DNA from: Teichococcus aerophilus
GTDB lineage: Bacteria; Pseudomonadota; Alphaproteobacteria; Acetobacterales; Acetobacteraceae
Assembly: GCF_014490485.1 (NCBI RefSeq)
Contig: NZ_JACTVA010000034.1
Coordinates: 1 to 59,491 of the forward strand
DNA: 59,491 nt
Reading direction: 5' to 3'
This document shows positions 1-8,142 of the stretch, in pieces. Position 1 is the stretch's first letter. Each line of letters begins with the position of its first letter. The position numbers and the translations under genes were made by a program. Under the pieces are notes generated by a model. That model ran no database searches, was not told the origin of the DNA, and worked only from the letters and a program-made list of their open reading frames with translations.

Positions 1-921
1 CACGGGGGCCGGCGGGGGCGCGGGCGGCACCGGCGGCGCGGTGCGGGCAATGGCCGGCTGCGTCGCCGGCGGCAGGGCAGCCAGCCGGGCGTAGAGATCG
101 TCCGAGGCCTGGTTCAGGTCCCTCGACAGATAGGCATAGCCGATGCCCAGCAGAGCCAGTGCCAGCGGCACGGCAATCCAGGCCGAGACGCCGCGCCGGG
201 CCGGACGATGCGGTGCGTCGACGCCACGCCAGCGGGGCGAGAGCTCCCGCTCCCACGGCCCCCGCAGCTGCGCCAGCAACTGGAACAGGCCTTCCCGCAG
301 CCGGTCCAGCTCCGACCCACCGCCGCGCGCCAGGCGGTAGCGCCCCTGCATGCCCAGCGCCATGACAAGGTAGGCGACCTCCAGCGCCGGCAGGTAGCGG
401 CCGGGGTCGCGCTGCATGCCCGCCAGCAGGTCGAAGAACCGCTCGCCGGAGCGGACTTCCTGGTGGAAGGTCGAGACCAGCGACTGCGCGCCCCAGACGC
501 TGGGCGGCCCCCAGGGGGTGGCCAGTGCCACGTCATCCAGCGCGGCGCAGAGGGCGTAATGCGCCGCCCGCAGCGAATCCGGCGAGATATCGGCGGCGCG
601 GGCATCGGCCTCGAACTGCCGCAAGGCGCGGATGGCGCATTCGCGCAGTTCATCAGGGCGCGCCACCTGGGCCATGTTGGTCAGCTGGGCCAGCAGTTCC
701 AGCAACGGCGCTGCGGCAGCCGTGAGAGGGGAGATGCCGACCTTCGGCAATGCCTCCACCTCCCGCGCCACGGCGGCGGGCAGGCTGGCGGCAGGGGCCG
801 GTGCCCCGGCCCAGGCGGCCACCGGGCGTGGCGGCGGCGGCGTGGCGCCGGCACGTGGCTGCGGGCCACGGATGATCGTGCGGTCGGCATCCTCCGGTTC
901 GGAGAACGGGTTATCGCTCAT
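1..921 (-). CDS. tssL: TssL / DotU-IcmH family T6SS membrane protein (3' end cut by window edge)
   Basis: This is an inner-membrane component of the T6SS TssJLM complex. I read 307 codons from an ATG at 921, with no stop before the window edge. The start overlaps the tssK stop in an ATGA, which fixes it. The protein begins with a Pro/Ala-rich cytoplasmic stretch of about 50 residues. A DotU-like helical domain follows, roughly residues 55-235, containing an ALCAALDDVALATPWG-type segment. One hydrophobic helix spans about 245-266 (AWIAIAVPLALALLGIGYAYL region). A periplasmic Ala/Pro-rich part then starts. Many TssL proteins carry an OmpA-like peptidoglycan-binding domain after this point; whether this one does lies outside the window. 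Identification rests on the DotU pattern, the single C-proximal membrane helix and the position after tssK. Confidence 0.87.
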   Translation of the reverse strand, partial: MSDNPFSEPEDADRTIIRGPQPRAGATPPPPRPVAAWAGAPAPAASLPAAVAREVEALPKVGISPLTAAAAPLLELLAQLTNMAQVARPDELRECAIRALRQFEADARAADISPDSLRAAHYALCAALDDVALATPWGPPSVWGAQSLVSTFHQEVRSGERFFDLLAGMQRDPGRYLPALEVAYLVMALGMQGRYRLARGGGSELDRLREGLFQLLAQLRGPWERELSPRWRGVDAPHRPARRGVSAWIAVPLALALLGIGYAYLSRDLNQASDDLYARLAALPPATQPAIARTAPPVPPAPPPAPV

Positions 922-2255
922 CCCCGGATCGCCCAGAGTTCCATCTGCAGAGCCGGGAAATCGCCGGAGACATGGATGGCGAAGCCGCCCGAGGCCTGCA
1001 TCTGCTGCCAGTGCGGGCTACCGCGATCCAGCTCGAAATACACCGCTCCGGCATTGAACGGGATCTGCCGCGGCGCCACCGGCAGCGGGCGGATGGCGAT
1101 GCCGGGCAGCGCGACGTTCACCAGCTCCCGGATATGCTCCACGGCGCCGATCTTGACCTGGTTGGGGAAGATGCGGCGGATCTGCTCGCCCGGGAGTTCC
1201 GCCTGTACGGTGAGGACGAACTGGCTGGCCCGCAGCAAGGTGCGGTCCATGATCGGGCCGACGCGGACACCGTGCCGGCGCTCCTGCAACGGGATGGCGA
1301 CGGCGTTGGTCTCCAGCACGGCGGAGAGCGCGCGCCGCAAATCGGCCACCACGGGGGCGAAGGCGCGCTGCAGATCGTCGTGCCGGTAGGCCGGATAAGG
1401 GCGCGCGCGGCGGCCAGGGTCGGTGAAGGTCGCCAACTCACCAGCCATCTGCACCAACACGGCAAACAGGGCTTCCGGGTGCGTGTTACCAGCATCCGAC
1501 CAATGGGCCAGCAGCGGCAACCACCGGTTCAGCGTCTGCAGCAGTAGGAAATCCGCGACCTCCGCCACGCCACGCGCGCCGGGAGCGGAGAGGCGGGCCG
1601 CCAGGGCCTCCGCCCGCTGCCCCAGCATGCCGACCAGTTCCGGCGCCAGGTTGCCGATGGCAGGGCAGGCCGAGACTCTGAGGCAAGGCGGGATGAAGCG
1701 GTCATCGACCACGACGCGGCGATCCGCCTGCACCTCCACCACCCGGGCGATGCCGAGGCAAGTGAAGCCGGCGCGTTCCTCGCTCTCCAGCAGGAAGCGC
1801 AGCCGCGGACGGCCGACCTGCAACTCCGCTGGCTGAGTGCTATCCGAATGCGTGTCGAAGGCCTCGAAATTCCGCAATCCGTAGCGGGCGCCGGAGAGTT
1901 CCGGCATGTCGCCGAAAGCGACTTCCGGGCTGCCAGGCTGCCGCAGCGGCGCGGCGAGGTAGACCACCTGGTTCCGCGTGCCTTCCGGCAGGTCCAGCGG
2001 CTGCGGCTGGTCGGCGGTGCCGGGAATGGCGAAGGGCGTGCCGTCCTCCAGGATGCCGGCCGCGTTGGCGAGGGCGAACTTGCCGGCCGCCAGCAGGTCC
2101 CGGTCCAGCGCCAGTTCCGTCAGGCCCCAGGGATGCGGGCGCAGCGGTGCGGTGCGCGCCTGCAGCAGGTGCTCCACATAGCGGTCCTGCTGCTGGAAGT
2201 GCTGCGCGCGCAGGAACATGCCTTCCTGCCAGACAACCTTATCGGTCCAGACCAT
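918..2255 (-). CDS. tssK: T6SS baseplate subunit TssK
   Basis: TssK is the trimeric baseplate protein that links the TssFG wedges to the membrane complex. The 445-aa product has the normal length for the family. It opens with the characteristic VVWQEGMFLRAQHFQQQDRY stretch near residues 8-27. The middle contains an FLLLQTLNRWLPLL-type helix, and the C-terminal receptor-binding part ends in LQMELWAIRG. No signal peptide or membrane helix is visible, as expected for a cytoplasmic protein. The ATG start lies 3 bp after the tagH stop, and the stop overlaps tssL by four bases (ATGA), so the genes are clearly co-transcribed and translationally coupled. Confidence 0.95.
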   Translation of the reverse strand: MVWTDKVVWQEGMFLRAQHFQQQDRYVEHLLQARTAPLRPHPWGLTELALDRDLLAAGKFALANAAGILEDGTPFAIPGTADQPQPLDLPEGTRNQVVYLAAPLRQPGSPEVAFGDMPELSGARYGLRNFEAFDTHSDSTQPAELQVGRPRLRFLLESEERAGFTCLGIARVVEVQADRRVVVDDRFIPPCLRVSACPAIGNLAPELVGMLGQRAEALAARLSAPGARGVAEVADFLLLQTLNRWLPLLAHWSDAGNTHPEALFAVLVQMAGELATFTDPGRRARPYPAYRHDDLQRAFAPVVADLRRALSAVLETNAVAIPLQERRHGVRVGPIMDRTLLRASQFVLTVQAELPGEQIRRIFPNQVKIGAVEHIRELVNVALPGIAIRPLPVAPRQIPFNAGAVYFELDRGSPHWQQMQASGGFAIHVSGDFPALQMELWAIRG

Positions 2256-2258
2256 GCT

Positions 2259-3587
2259 TCAGCCCCGCCCGCCGCGTATGGCGTCCTCATAGGCCCGCGC
2301 GAAAGCCTTGCCGAAAGCGCTGTCGAAATCGTCGTCGAACTGCTCGGCGGTCTGCTGGTGCAGGGCCTTGTAGGCTTCCCACAACCGCTTCTCCCGCGCG
2401 CCGGGCATCAGGCCGCCGCCGCTATCGGCGGCTTCCAGCGGCGCCGGCGCCAGCCGTTGCAACAAGGCGCGGGCCGCCGCCTGGGTTGCCGCCAGCGTCG
2501 CGGCCTGATGCGCGGCAAGGTCGGCCACGGTTTCCTCCAGCGCCGCCTGCCCCGGCATGGTCAGCAGCGCCAGCAGCGCCGCTTCGTTGGAAGCGGCGAA
2601 CTTCACCGGATTATTGCCGCTGGCGCGTAGCATCGTCTGCTCGATGCGGAACTCCCGCTTCACGTCGGCGCGGGCGATCAGCAGGGCGCGCATGCCGGCG
2701 ATGGCGGCGCGCGTCACCACGCCGGCGGCGTGCAGCGCGGCGTCCGGGTCCGTGGCCGCCAGCACATGCGGCGGCAGGCCCGCCCCGGCGAGGAAGGCGG
2801 CGATGCCGCTTTCCGTGACCTTCGGCGCATGCGGCGCCGCTTCCGGCTGCGGCGACCATGGCTGTGCCACGCTGAAGGAATCCGGTTCCGCCGGTAATAG
2901 GGGCAAGGGCGCTTCCTGTTGCGGCGGGGGAACCGGCCGTGGCGGCGGTGGGGCTGCGGAGGGTTGTGGGGCCGGCGCGGGGCTAAGGTCCAGGTCCCAG
3001 TCATCCGGAAGGACGCTGGCAGGCCGTGCCGGCGGCGGCCGGAAGGCATCCGACGCCGATGGCCGGTGGTCCGGCATTGGCGCCTCGTCCTCCCCGAAGG
3101 GATCGCGCGAGGTGGTGGGCTGTCCAAAGGGGGTATAGGCAGGCGGGGGCGGCGCCATCGGGTCGAATAACGGGTCCAGCGCCGCGGTGGAGGCCGGCGC
3201 CTGATACGCGGGCGTGGGCGGCTCGGCGAACGGGTCGGTGCCGCCCCACGGCAGAGGCCCGGCCTGGGCGGCAACGGCGCTGACCCGCACCTCCACTTCC
3301 CAGGCGCCCAGGCGCAGCCGGTCCCCATCATTGAGCGGCGCGGCGGCTTCGCGGCCGAGGGGCGCGGCGGACTGGTTCAGGTAGGTGCCGTTGGTGCTGA
3401 GGTCGCGCACCTGCCAGCCGCCCGCGCGGAACTCCAGCACGCAATGGTGCTTGGAGAGCACCCGGTCCGGATCGGACAGTACCCAGTCATTCCCCGGCGC
3501 GCGACCGATGGAAAAATCCCCCCTTACCCGCCGTGTCTCGGGCACCGCGCTATCGGGGCAGCGCAGGACAGCCAGGGTTAGTTCCAT
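2259..3587 (-). CDS. tagH: T6SS-associated FHA-domain protein TagH
   Basis: TagH-type proteins are the phosphothreonine-reading arm of post-translational T6SS control, where a PpkA kinase is present. Residues about 25-95 form a forkhead-associated domain with the expected GR-x(9)-LSDPDRVLSKHHC and STNGTYLN signatures. A long proline-rich, low-complexity linker occupies about 110-270. The conserved TagH C-terminal region follows, about 280-440 (for example IARADVKREFRIEQTMLR and NPVKFA). Its 5' end overlaps the preceding gene by 10 bp. No PpkA kinase or PppA phosphatase is visible in this window, so the matching kinase would have to lie beyond position 1 or elsewhere. Confidence 0.9.
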   Translation of the reverse strand: MELTLAVLRCPDSAVPETRRVRGDFSIGRAPGNDWVLSDPDRVLSKHHCVLEFRAGGWQVRDLSTNGTYLNQSAAPLGREAAAPLNDGDRLRLGAWEVEVRVSAVAAQAGPLPWGGTDPFAEPPTPAYQAPASTAALDPLFDPMAPPPPAYTPFGQPTTSRDPFGEDEAPMPDHRPSASDAFRPPPARPASVLPDDWDLDLSPAPAPQPSAAPPPPRPVPPPQQEAPLPLLPAEPDSFSVAQPWSPQPEAAPHAPKVTESGIAAFLAGAGLPPHVLAATDPDAALHAAGVVTRAAIAGMRALLIARADVKREFRIEQTMLRASGNNPVKFAASNEAALLALLTMPGQAALEETVADLAAHQAATLAATQAAARALLQRLAPAPLEAADSGGGLMPGAREKRLWEAYKALHQQTAEQFDDDFDSAFGKAFARAYEDAIRGGRG

Positions 3588-4183
3588 ATCGGGTCCTCCA
3601 CCGGAATACGGCCGGCGCCACCTGCGGCGATGTCGCGTAGGGCCGCCAGGAAGCGGCTGTAGCGGGATGCCGCCTGGGCGGGGTCGTCACGCACCGCCGC
3701 CAAGGTCAGCGCGCTGGTGACCGCCGCGCCGGTCAGTTGCGCCGCCGGCTTCACCGCTTGCGCCCCGGCGGGCGCGATGGAGCCGCCGGACCAGAAGGCT
3801 GCCACCGCCGCCCAGGCTTCCGGCCCCCGGCAGCCGGAGCGCATCGCCAGCTCCATGCAGCGGTAGCGTCCCGGTTCGTCTTGCTGGCGCACCCAGGCTT
3901 CGGCGGCCTCCAGCGCATCGGCATCCGCATCCACCGGGTAGCGCGCCGGGACGGCGCGGGCGGCCATGCAGGCCCACCAGACCGCCTCCCGCTTCGGCAG
4001 CGCGTGAGCCGCCAGACGAATGGCATCGGGGAAGCGCCGCGCGTGTTCCAGCCGCAGCACGCCCTGCGCCGCATCGGCCACGCCGTGCAGGCAGGTTACG
4101 CCCGCCGCATCCAGCTCCAGGCGTGGCAGTAGCGGCGCCACGGCCGCCGCCAGCTTTCCGGCCGTCATCCCCGTCGTGCCCAT
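3578..4183 (-). CDS. Small T6SS-locus protein of unknown function
   Basis: This 201-aa soluble protein is rich in Ala and Leu, with a helical repeat-like composition. It contains LEHARRFPDAIRLAAHALPK and a WWACMAARA segment, and ends with IPVEDPIWN. I chose the ATG at 4183, which overlaps the vgrG stop in TGATG; a TTG two residues earlier is possible but less likely. It resembles the small proteins between vgrG and tagH in some proteobacterial T6SS loci (I think the DUF6931 group), but I cannot verify that. No catalytic motif, signal peptide or membrane segment is seen. The position suggests a role in VgrG loading or baseplate assembly; this is inference only. Confidence 0.7.
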   Translation of the reverse strand: MGTTGMTAGKLAAAVAPLLPRLELDAAGVTCLHGVADAAQGVLRLEHARRFPDAIRLAAHALPKREAVWWACMAARAVPARYPVDADADALEAAEAWVRQQDEPGRYRCMELAMRSGCRGPEAWAAVAAFWSGGSIAPAGAQAVKPAAQLTGAAVTSALTLAAVRDDPAQAASRYSRFLAALRDIAAGGAGRIPVEDPIWN

Positions 4184-5991
4184 CAATTGATGTGAATGAT
4201 GCCGCCCTTGAGGATCATCGAACCCGACGCATCCTCCTGGATCAGCGGTGCCTCGATACGCGCGGTGCCAGTGGCCTTGGCGGTCACCAGAGTTCCCTCG
4301 ATCGTCACGCCCGATGAATCGATGGTGATCTTGGATGAACCCACCTTCAGCGTGATCGACTGCATGGCCTCGATCTCGATCCGCCCCTGTTGGGCGGTGA
4401 CACTGATATTGCCCTTCTCCACCAGCAGGGTGTCGTTGCCCTTCTGCACGGTGGCGCCGCGGTTGTCCCGCACCAGCAGGTTCAGGTCCTTCTCGGCCTG
4501 GAGGTAGAATTCCTCGGCACCGGCCTTATCCTCCAGCCGAAGGATGTTGGCGTTCTCGGCACCGCCGCCCTTGGAGGAGCGGGAGGAGATCCAGCTGCGC
4601 GTCATGTTGCCCGGCATGGCGTGCTGCTGCCGCGCGGCATCGTTGTAGAGGCTGCCGATCACGACGGGCTTATCCGGATCGCCATCCATGAAGCCGACCA
4701 GGACCTCGTCTCCCACCCGTGGCAGGAACCAGGTGCCGCCCCAGGACCCCGCCCAGGGCTGCGCCACGCGTACCCAGCACGAGGAACCTTCCGTACGCGG
4801 CCCGGCGCGGTCCCAATGGAAGTGAACCTTCACGCGACCGTATTCGTCGCAATGGATCTCGCCACCCTGCGGGCCGGTGACGATGGCGGATTGCAGGCCC
4901 GGCATCACCGGGCGCGGGCGCGGCGCCGCGCCGCGCCAGGTACGGTCGGCCTGCATCAAGCTGAGACTGTTGCCGTAGTGGCTGCTGCTGCCGCCGGCGA
5001 TATGGCTGTCGTCGCGCGCGCGGTGCTGCACCGCGGTGACCAGCCAGCTGGACGGCGCAGCGCCCAGGGCCGGCGCCACCTGCAGGCGGCCACCGGCAAA
5101 GACCGCTGGCTCGCCTCCCTCGGCGCGCACCGCCTCGGCATGCGCCTCGCCACGTTCCATGGACAGGCGGGCCGGATCCACATCCGGCTGCGGCGTCTGA
5201 TTGCCGGGCCAGGAAAACATCTCCGCCTCGGCGGCCGAGGTCGCCAGCATGGTGCTGGCCGAGGTCTTCTGCAGCGCCGCCGGGCGCAGCTGGTCGTAAT
5301 CCAGCGCCTCGGACCGGCCCGGCCGCTGCGCCGTGGCGGCGGACCAGCCCCATACCGTATCGGGCCCGCCATTCTCCGCACCCGGCCGGTTGGTCACAGG
5401 CGCGCAGGCGATGGTGGGGAAGTCGGCATTGGCGCCGGTAACATGCAGCGTGTGCTCGCCCTGCTCATGACGGAAGAAGAAGCCGGCGCCGACTTCATCC
5501 AGCAGGCGCTGCACGAAGTCCAGGTCCGTCTCGTTCCACTGCACGCAGTAGTCACGTGCGGCCGCGGGCAGGTTGCCGAAGCGCACCGGGCTGACATGCC
5601 CTTCCTCCAGCACAGTTTGCACGATCCGCTGGACGCTCTGATTCTGGAAAATCCGGCAATCGGAGGTGCGGCTGAGCTGCCAGAGACGCGGCACCGCCGT
5701 TACCCGATACAGGCTCATGCCGCGGCCGTAGTCGCCAGCACGGTGGAAGCTTTGCACGATTCCGTGAAAGTGGCGCGGCGGGCGGCCAGGCAACGCGACC
5801 GTGCAGGTGATGCCGCGTCCGATCAACTCCCCGGCCTGGATATCGGCGCGATGGGAGATGGCCTCGGCCTCGATGGTGTAGAGGCTGCCGATCGCCTCAT
5901 CCACATCTAGCGCACGCAGCACCAGGACATCGGCGCCAAGAGGCGTCGTCATCTGCAGCAACCGTTCAGCCTGCACGTAGTCGGCCGCCAT
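4183..5991 (-). CDS. vgrG: T6SS spike protein VgrG (TssI)
   Basis: VgrG forms the trimeric tip of the T6SS needle and carries effectors. I set the start at the ATG at 5991 because GAGGAG lies 8-9 bases upstream. This gives 602 aa beginning MAADYVQAERLLQ; longer readings add an Arg-rich, unconserved N-terminus. The gp27/gp44-like N-terminal half includes GRGITCTVALPGRPPRHFHG and DFVQRLLDEVGAGFFFRHEQ. The gp5-like OB domain has EYGRVKVHFHWDR, SSCWVRVAQPWAG and GDEVLVGFMDGDPDKPVVIG. The rest is the repeated beta-helix needle ending GSMILKGGIIHIN. There is no large C-terminal extension, so this is a structural rather than an 'evolved' VgrG. Confidence 0.96.
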   Translation of the reverse strand: MAADYVQAERLLQMTTPLGADVLVLRALDVDEAIGSLYTIEAEAISHRADIQAGELIGRGITCTVALPGRPPRHFHGIVQSFHRAGDYGRGMSLYRVTAVPRLWQLSRTSDCRIFQNQSVQRIVQTVLEEGHVSPVRFGNLPAAARDYCVQWNETDLDFVQRLLDEVGAGFFFRHEQGEHTLHVTGANADFPTIACAPVTNRPGAENGGPDTVWGWSAATAQRPGRSEALDYDQLRPAALQKTSASTMLATSAAEAEMFSWPGNQTPQPDVDPARLSMERGEAHAEAVRAEGGEPAVFAGGRLQVAPALGAAPSSWLVTAVQHRARDDSHIAGGSSSHYGNSLSLMQADRTWRGAAPRPRPVMPGLQSAIVTGPQGGEIHCDEYGRVKVHFHWDRAGPRTEGSSCWVRVAQPWAGSWGGTWFLPRVGDEVLVGFMDGDPDKPVVIGSLYNDAARQQHAMPGNMTRSWISSRSSKGGGAENANILRLEDKAGAEEFYLQAEKDLNLLVRDNRGATVQKGNDTLLVEKGNISVTAQQGRIEIEAMQSITLKVGSSKITIDSSGVTIEGTLVTAKATGTARIEAPLIQEDASGSMILKGGIIHIN

Positions 5992-6239
5992 CGGGCACTC
6001 CTCATTCGCCATGGGTACCGGATACGCGCGCGGCTTCGCAGACCCAGTTGGCTGGCGTTGTCGATCTCTTCTCCCACGATCGGCGGCGCAACGGTAGAGG
6101 CGCACTCTGCTGTGCCAGCAAACGCTTTCTTGATCATGCCACCGCCGACAAACGCGTGAGACAGCCTGTTCGCACCCCGGCCTCGCCTTGGCTCGGCTTC
6201 CGCCTGCGGATTACAAGCCACAAGGATGCTGGGGGAACC

Positions 6240-6293
6240 ATGAGACAGTCCATCGACACGCGGCCGGGTACAGACCGATGCCTATTCCGCTGA
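6240..6293 (+). CDS. Possible 17-aa leader peptide
   Basis: An ATG at 6240 is preceded by a good Shine-Dalgarno (GGGGGAACC) and opens a 17-codon frame (MRQSIDTRPGTDRCLFR). It ends 16 bases inside the next gene, which starts at 6278 with no clear ribosome site of its own. The arrangement would allow translational coupling of the downstream gene. No attenuator hairpin or codon run is visible. It may equally be a chance frame. Confidence 0.3.
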   Translation: MRQSIDTRPGTDRCLFR

Positions 6294-6952
6294 TCCTCAT
6301 CGCGGCATTGCGGATCGCGGCACCTGTCCTGATCCGTGGTGGCGCTGCGTTGCTAAGGGGCGGTGCGGCCACGGCGCGTGTGGGTGGACGGGTGGCGATG
6401 AACCCCATCGCACAAGGCAGCGCCGGCTTCGTCGCCGGCGTCAGCACGGAAGGCACGGCAAATTCCCTGCCGGGCGCGGGGGCCGCCGCCGCTGGCGAGG
6501 CTATCGGCCACCTGGAGAAGACCAAGAGCTGGCGCTGGCTCGGCCCGGCCGGTCAGGCACTGAAATGGGGCGGCCTGGGCCACGCGGCCGGCGCCGCGAC
6601 GCGGGACCTGCTGAAGGAAGCCGGACTGATCGATGATGGCTCCGTGCTGCAGGCGGAGGAAGAGCTTCGCGCCAGCCTGCGTGCGCTGGGCATTCCGTTC
6701 GAGGCAACGCAAGGCCTGATCGCTATCCGCAAGACTACCGACCTGGTGGCGATGGTGGAGAAGCAAGGCGGCATCGGCATCTCCATCAACGTGCAGGGTG
6801 GCGAAGGTGCGCTGGACCTTTGGGGCAGCGGCTTCGGGGAGGACCTGCCGGAGTTCCTGACGCGCTATGCGCGCGGCACCACCATCGTCACCTTCAAGCG
6901 GCAAGGCAGGCTGGAGCGGGTGCCGATCGCGCCGCAAGGCATCCGTGCCTAA
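6278..6952 (+). CDS. Unknown protein divergent from vgrG; candidate T6SS cargo
   Basis: This 224-aa protein is not recognised as a known family. The first 20-35 residues are hydrophobic (IPLILIAALRIAAPVLI), followed by a Gly/Ala-rich membrane-like stretch with AGFVAGVSTEGTANSLPGAG. A soluble C-terminal half of about 120 residues carries LKEAGLIDDGSVLQAEEELR and a compact alpha/beta-looking end. I chose the ATG at 6278 because homology-poor upstream codons look non-coding; a short leader frame overlaps the start. It heads a three-gene plus-strand unit (8-bp overlap, then 3-bp gap) divergent from vgrG. That context, with the N-terminal hydrophobic region, is compatible with a VgrG-linked effector or accessory membrane protein. 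Function is not assignable from sequence alone. Confidence 0.7.
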   Translation: MPIPLILIAALRIAAPVLIRGGAALLRGGAATARVGGRVAMNPIAQGSAGFVAGVSTEGTANSLPGAGAAAAGEAIGHLEKTKSWRWLGPAGQALKWGGLGHAAGAATRDLLKEAGLIDDGSVLQAEEELRASLRALGIPFEATQGLIAIRKTTDLVAMVEKQGGIGISINVQGGEGALDLWGSGFGEDLPEFLTRYARGTTIVTFKRQGRLERVPIAPQGIRA

Positions 6953-7394
6953 TCGTGTGGAGCACGGCGCATCGTGGCGGCGGGCAGGGTTCGTGTTCCT
7001 GTCGCTGCTCTGGCTCGTGCCCGCGCTGATCGGCACCATGCGCCGGCTCGGCTATGAGAGGCTGCCGGCGGGACCGGTGCTGGGCGACCGCTTCTGGGTC
7101 GTCGTGGGGGGCGTGGTTGCGCTCGTCACTCTGGATCTGGCGTGGCGCTGGCTACTGGGTGCGCGGCGGGCACGCCGGGCGCTGCCCGGCCAAACGCCGG
7201 CGCGGCTTGCGTTCGTCCTGCCGGTTGCGGCGCTGATCTTTGCCGGCGCGGTATGGGTTTGGCTGCGCCATGCCACATCATTCCCAAATCTGCCGCTGCT
7301 GGGGTCCTGGTTCTGGCCTGCCAGCGCGCTGACCCTCTCCCTATTAATACCCGACCAGATCTGGCGCGGCTATGTCGCGCCCCGGAGGAACTGA
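6945..7394 (+). CDS. Small membrane protein, middle gene of the vgrG-divergent module
   Basis: The gene starts at a GTG overlapping the upstream stop by 8 bp (GTGCCTAA), with AAGG about 9 bases before it. The 149-aa product has three or four hydrophobic segments: FVFLSLLWLVPALIG near 17-31, WVVVGGVVALVTLDLAW near 53-69, LAFVLPVAALIFAGAVWVWL near 87-106, and a weaker one near 115-135. Basic loops (GARRARRALPGQ) suggest a defined topology. No family is recognised. Sitting between two unknown genes next to vgrG, it could be an inner-membrane immunity protein for a membrane-acting toxin, but nothing in the sequence proves that. Confidence 0.65.
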   Translation: MPNRVEHGASWRRAGFVFLSLLWLVPALIGTMRRLGYERLPAGPVLGDRFWVVVGGVVALVTLDLAWRWLLGARRARRALPGQTPARLAFVLPVAALIFAGAVWVWLRHATSFPNLPLLGSWFWPASALTLSLLIPDQIWRGYVAPRRN

Positions 7395-7397
7395 GCC

Positions 7398-7991
7398 ATG
7401 CAGGCGTTGAACGAGGCCGCCTTCTCTCAGCCGCACTGGCTGCTGCGTGCCAAGGGCTTCAATACCGAGGACTGGTATGGCCGCCCGCAACGCGGCACGG
7501 CCATGGAGCGCAATGGTGGCATCGAGAACCCGAACCGCACCCGCCTCTACACCCGCAATTGCGTCTACTACCGCTTCGCCGATTCCAATGCGCGCAGCGA
7601 CGACGCCAAGCAGGGTGGCGGCTGGTGGTTGGATTACGAGCAGCTGGAGAAGGTGATGTCCGGCTGCGCCGCCACGGGCATGAACCTCTCCCAAATGGCC
7701 CGGCATTATCTGGCGGTGCCGTGGGAGTGGAGCCAGGCGGATATCGTCATCTCCGCCGTGTTCCAGCAGCCGATGGACGCCTATGAAGGACGTGGCCGCC
7801 CTGTCGAGATCACGGGGCGCTACCTGGGCCGCAACGCGGTCGATGCCGGGCAGGGCTACAGCGGCAATCGCAATGTCATCCAGTTGTTCGTCCCCGACAT
7901 GCGCAGCCATTGGCGGCAGACACTGACGATGGTGAAGGTGGAGGACGTGCGCGTCTTCGCCCGCCAGCATCGGGATATCATCCGCGTGTGA
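7398..7991 (+). CDS. Unknown soluble protein, third gene of the vgrG-divergent module
   Basis: This 197-aa protein is preceded by a strong GGAGGAAC ribosome site and lies 3 bp after the membrane-protein gene. It is rich in Trp, Tyr, Arg and Asn (NRTRLYTRNCVYYRFADSN, GGGWWLDYEQLEKVMS). There is no signal peptide or membrane helix. The even spread of aromatic and charged residues suggests a folded globular domain. No family or catalytic motif is recognised. Its coupling to two neighbours beside vgrG makes an effector, immunity or adaptor role possible; evidence is positional only. Confidence 0.7.
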   Translation: MQALNEAAFSQPHWLLRAKGFNTEDWYGRPQRGTAMERNGGIENPNRTRLYTRNCVYYRFADSNARSDDAKQGGGWWLDYEQLEKVMSGCAATGMNLSQMARHYLAVPWEWSQADIVISAVFQQPMDAYEGRGRPVEITGRYLGRNAVDAGQGYSGNRNVIQLFVPDMRSHWRQTLTMVKVEDVRVFARQHRDIIRV

Positions 7992-8007
7992 TTGCGCGCA
8001 TGGGCCG

Positions 8008-8035
8008 GGGCTTGCGGTGGCACTGCCGTAAGCCC
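8008..8035. terminator. Hairpin between convergent genes
   Basis: A 10-bp stem (GGGCTTGCGG with CCGTAAGCCC, one G-U pair) encloses an 8-base loop just after the plus-strand module and before the convergent caspase gene. No T-run follows, so its role as a terminator is plausible but unproven. Confidence 0.45.
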
Positions 8036-8142
8036 TGGCGTGCTGTAGCGTGGTGACTTGAGGTGGAATCACCGAAGCCTGAATCACGCAATCAAACAGG
8101 GACGGAGAGCGTGGTTCATGAACGAATATCCACGCACCATGC

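Noticed and set aside
208-1389. Long plus-strand open frame of 393 codons
   Set aside because: It is antisense to tssL and tssK, with Arg/Gly/Ala-rich composition typical of shadow frames in GC-rich DNA and no domain.
4390-5910. 506-codon plus-strand frame
   Set aside because: Antisense to vgrG, His/Arg/Gly-rich, no recognisable domain.
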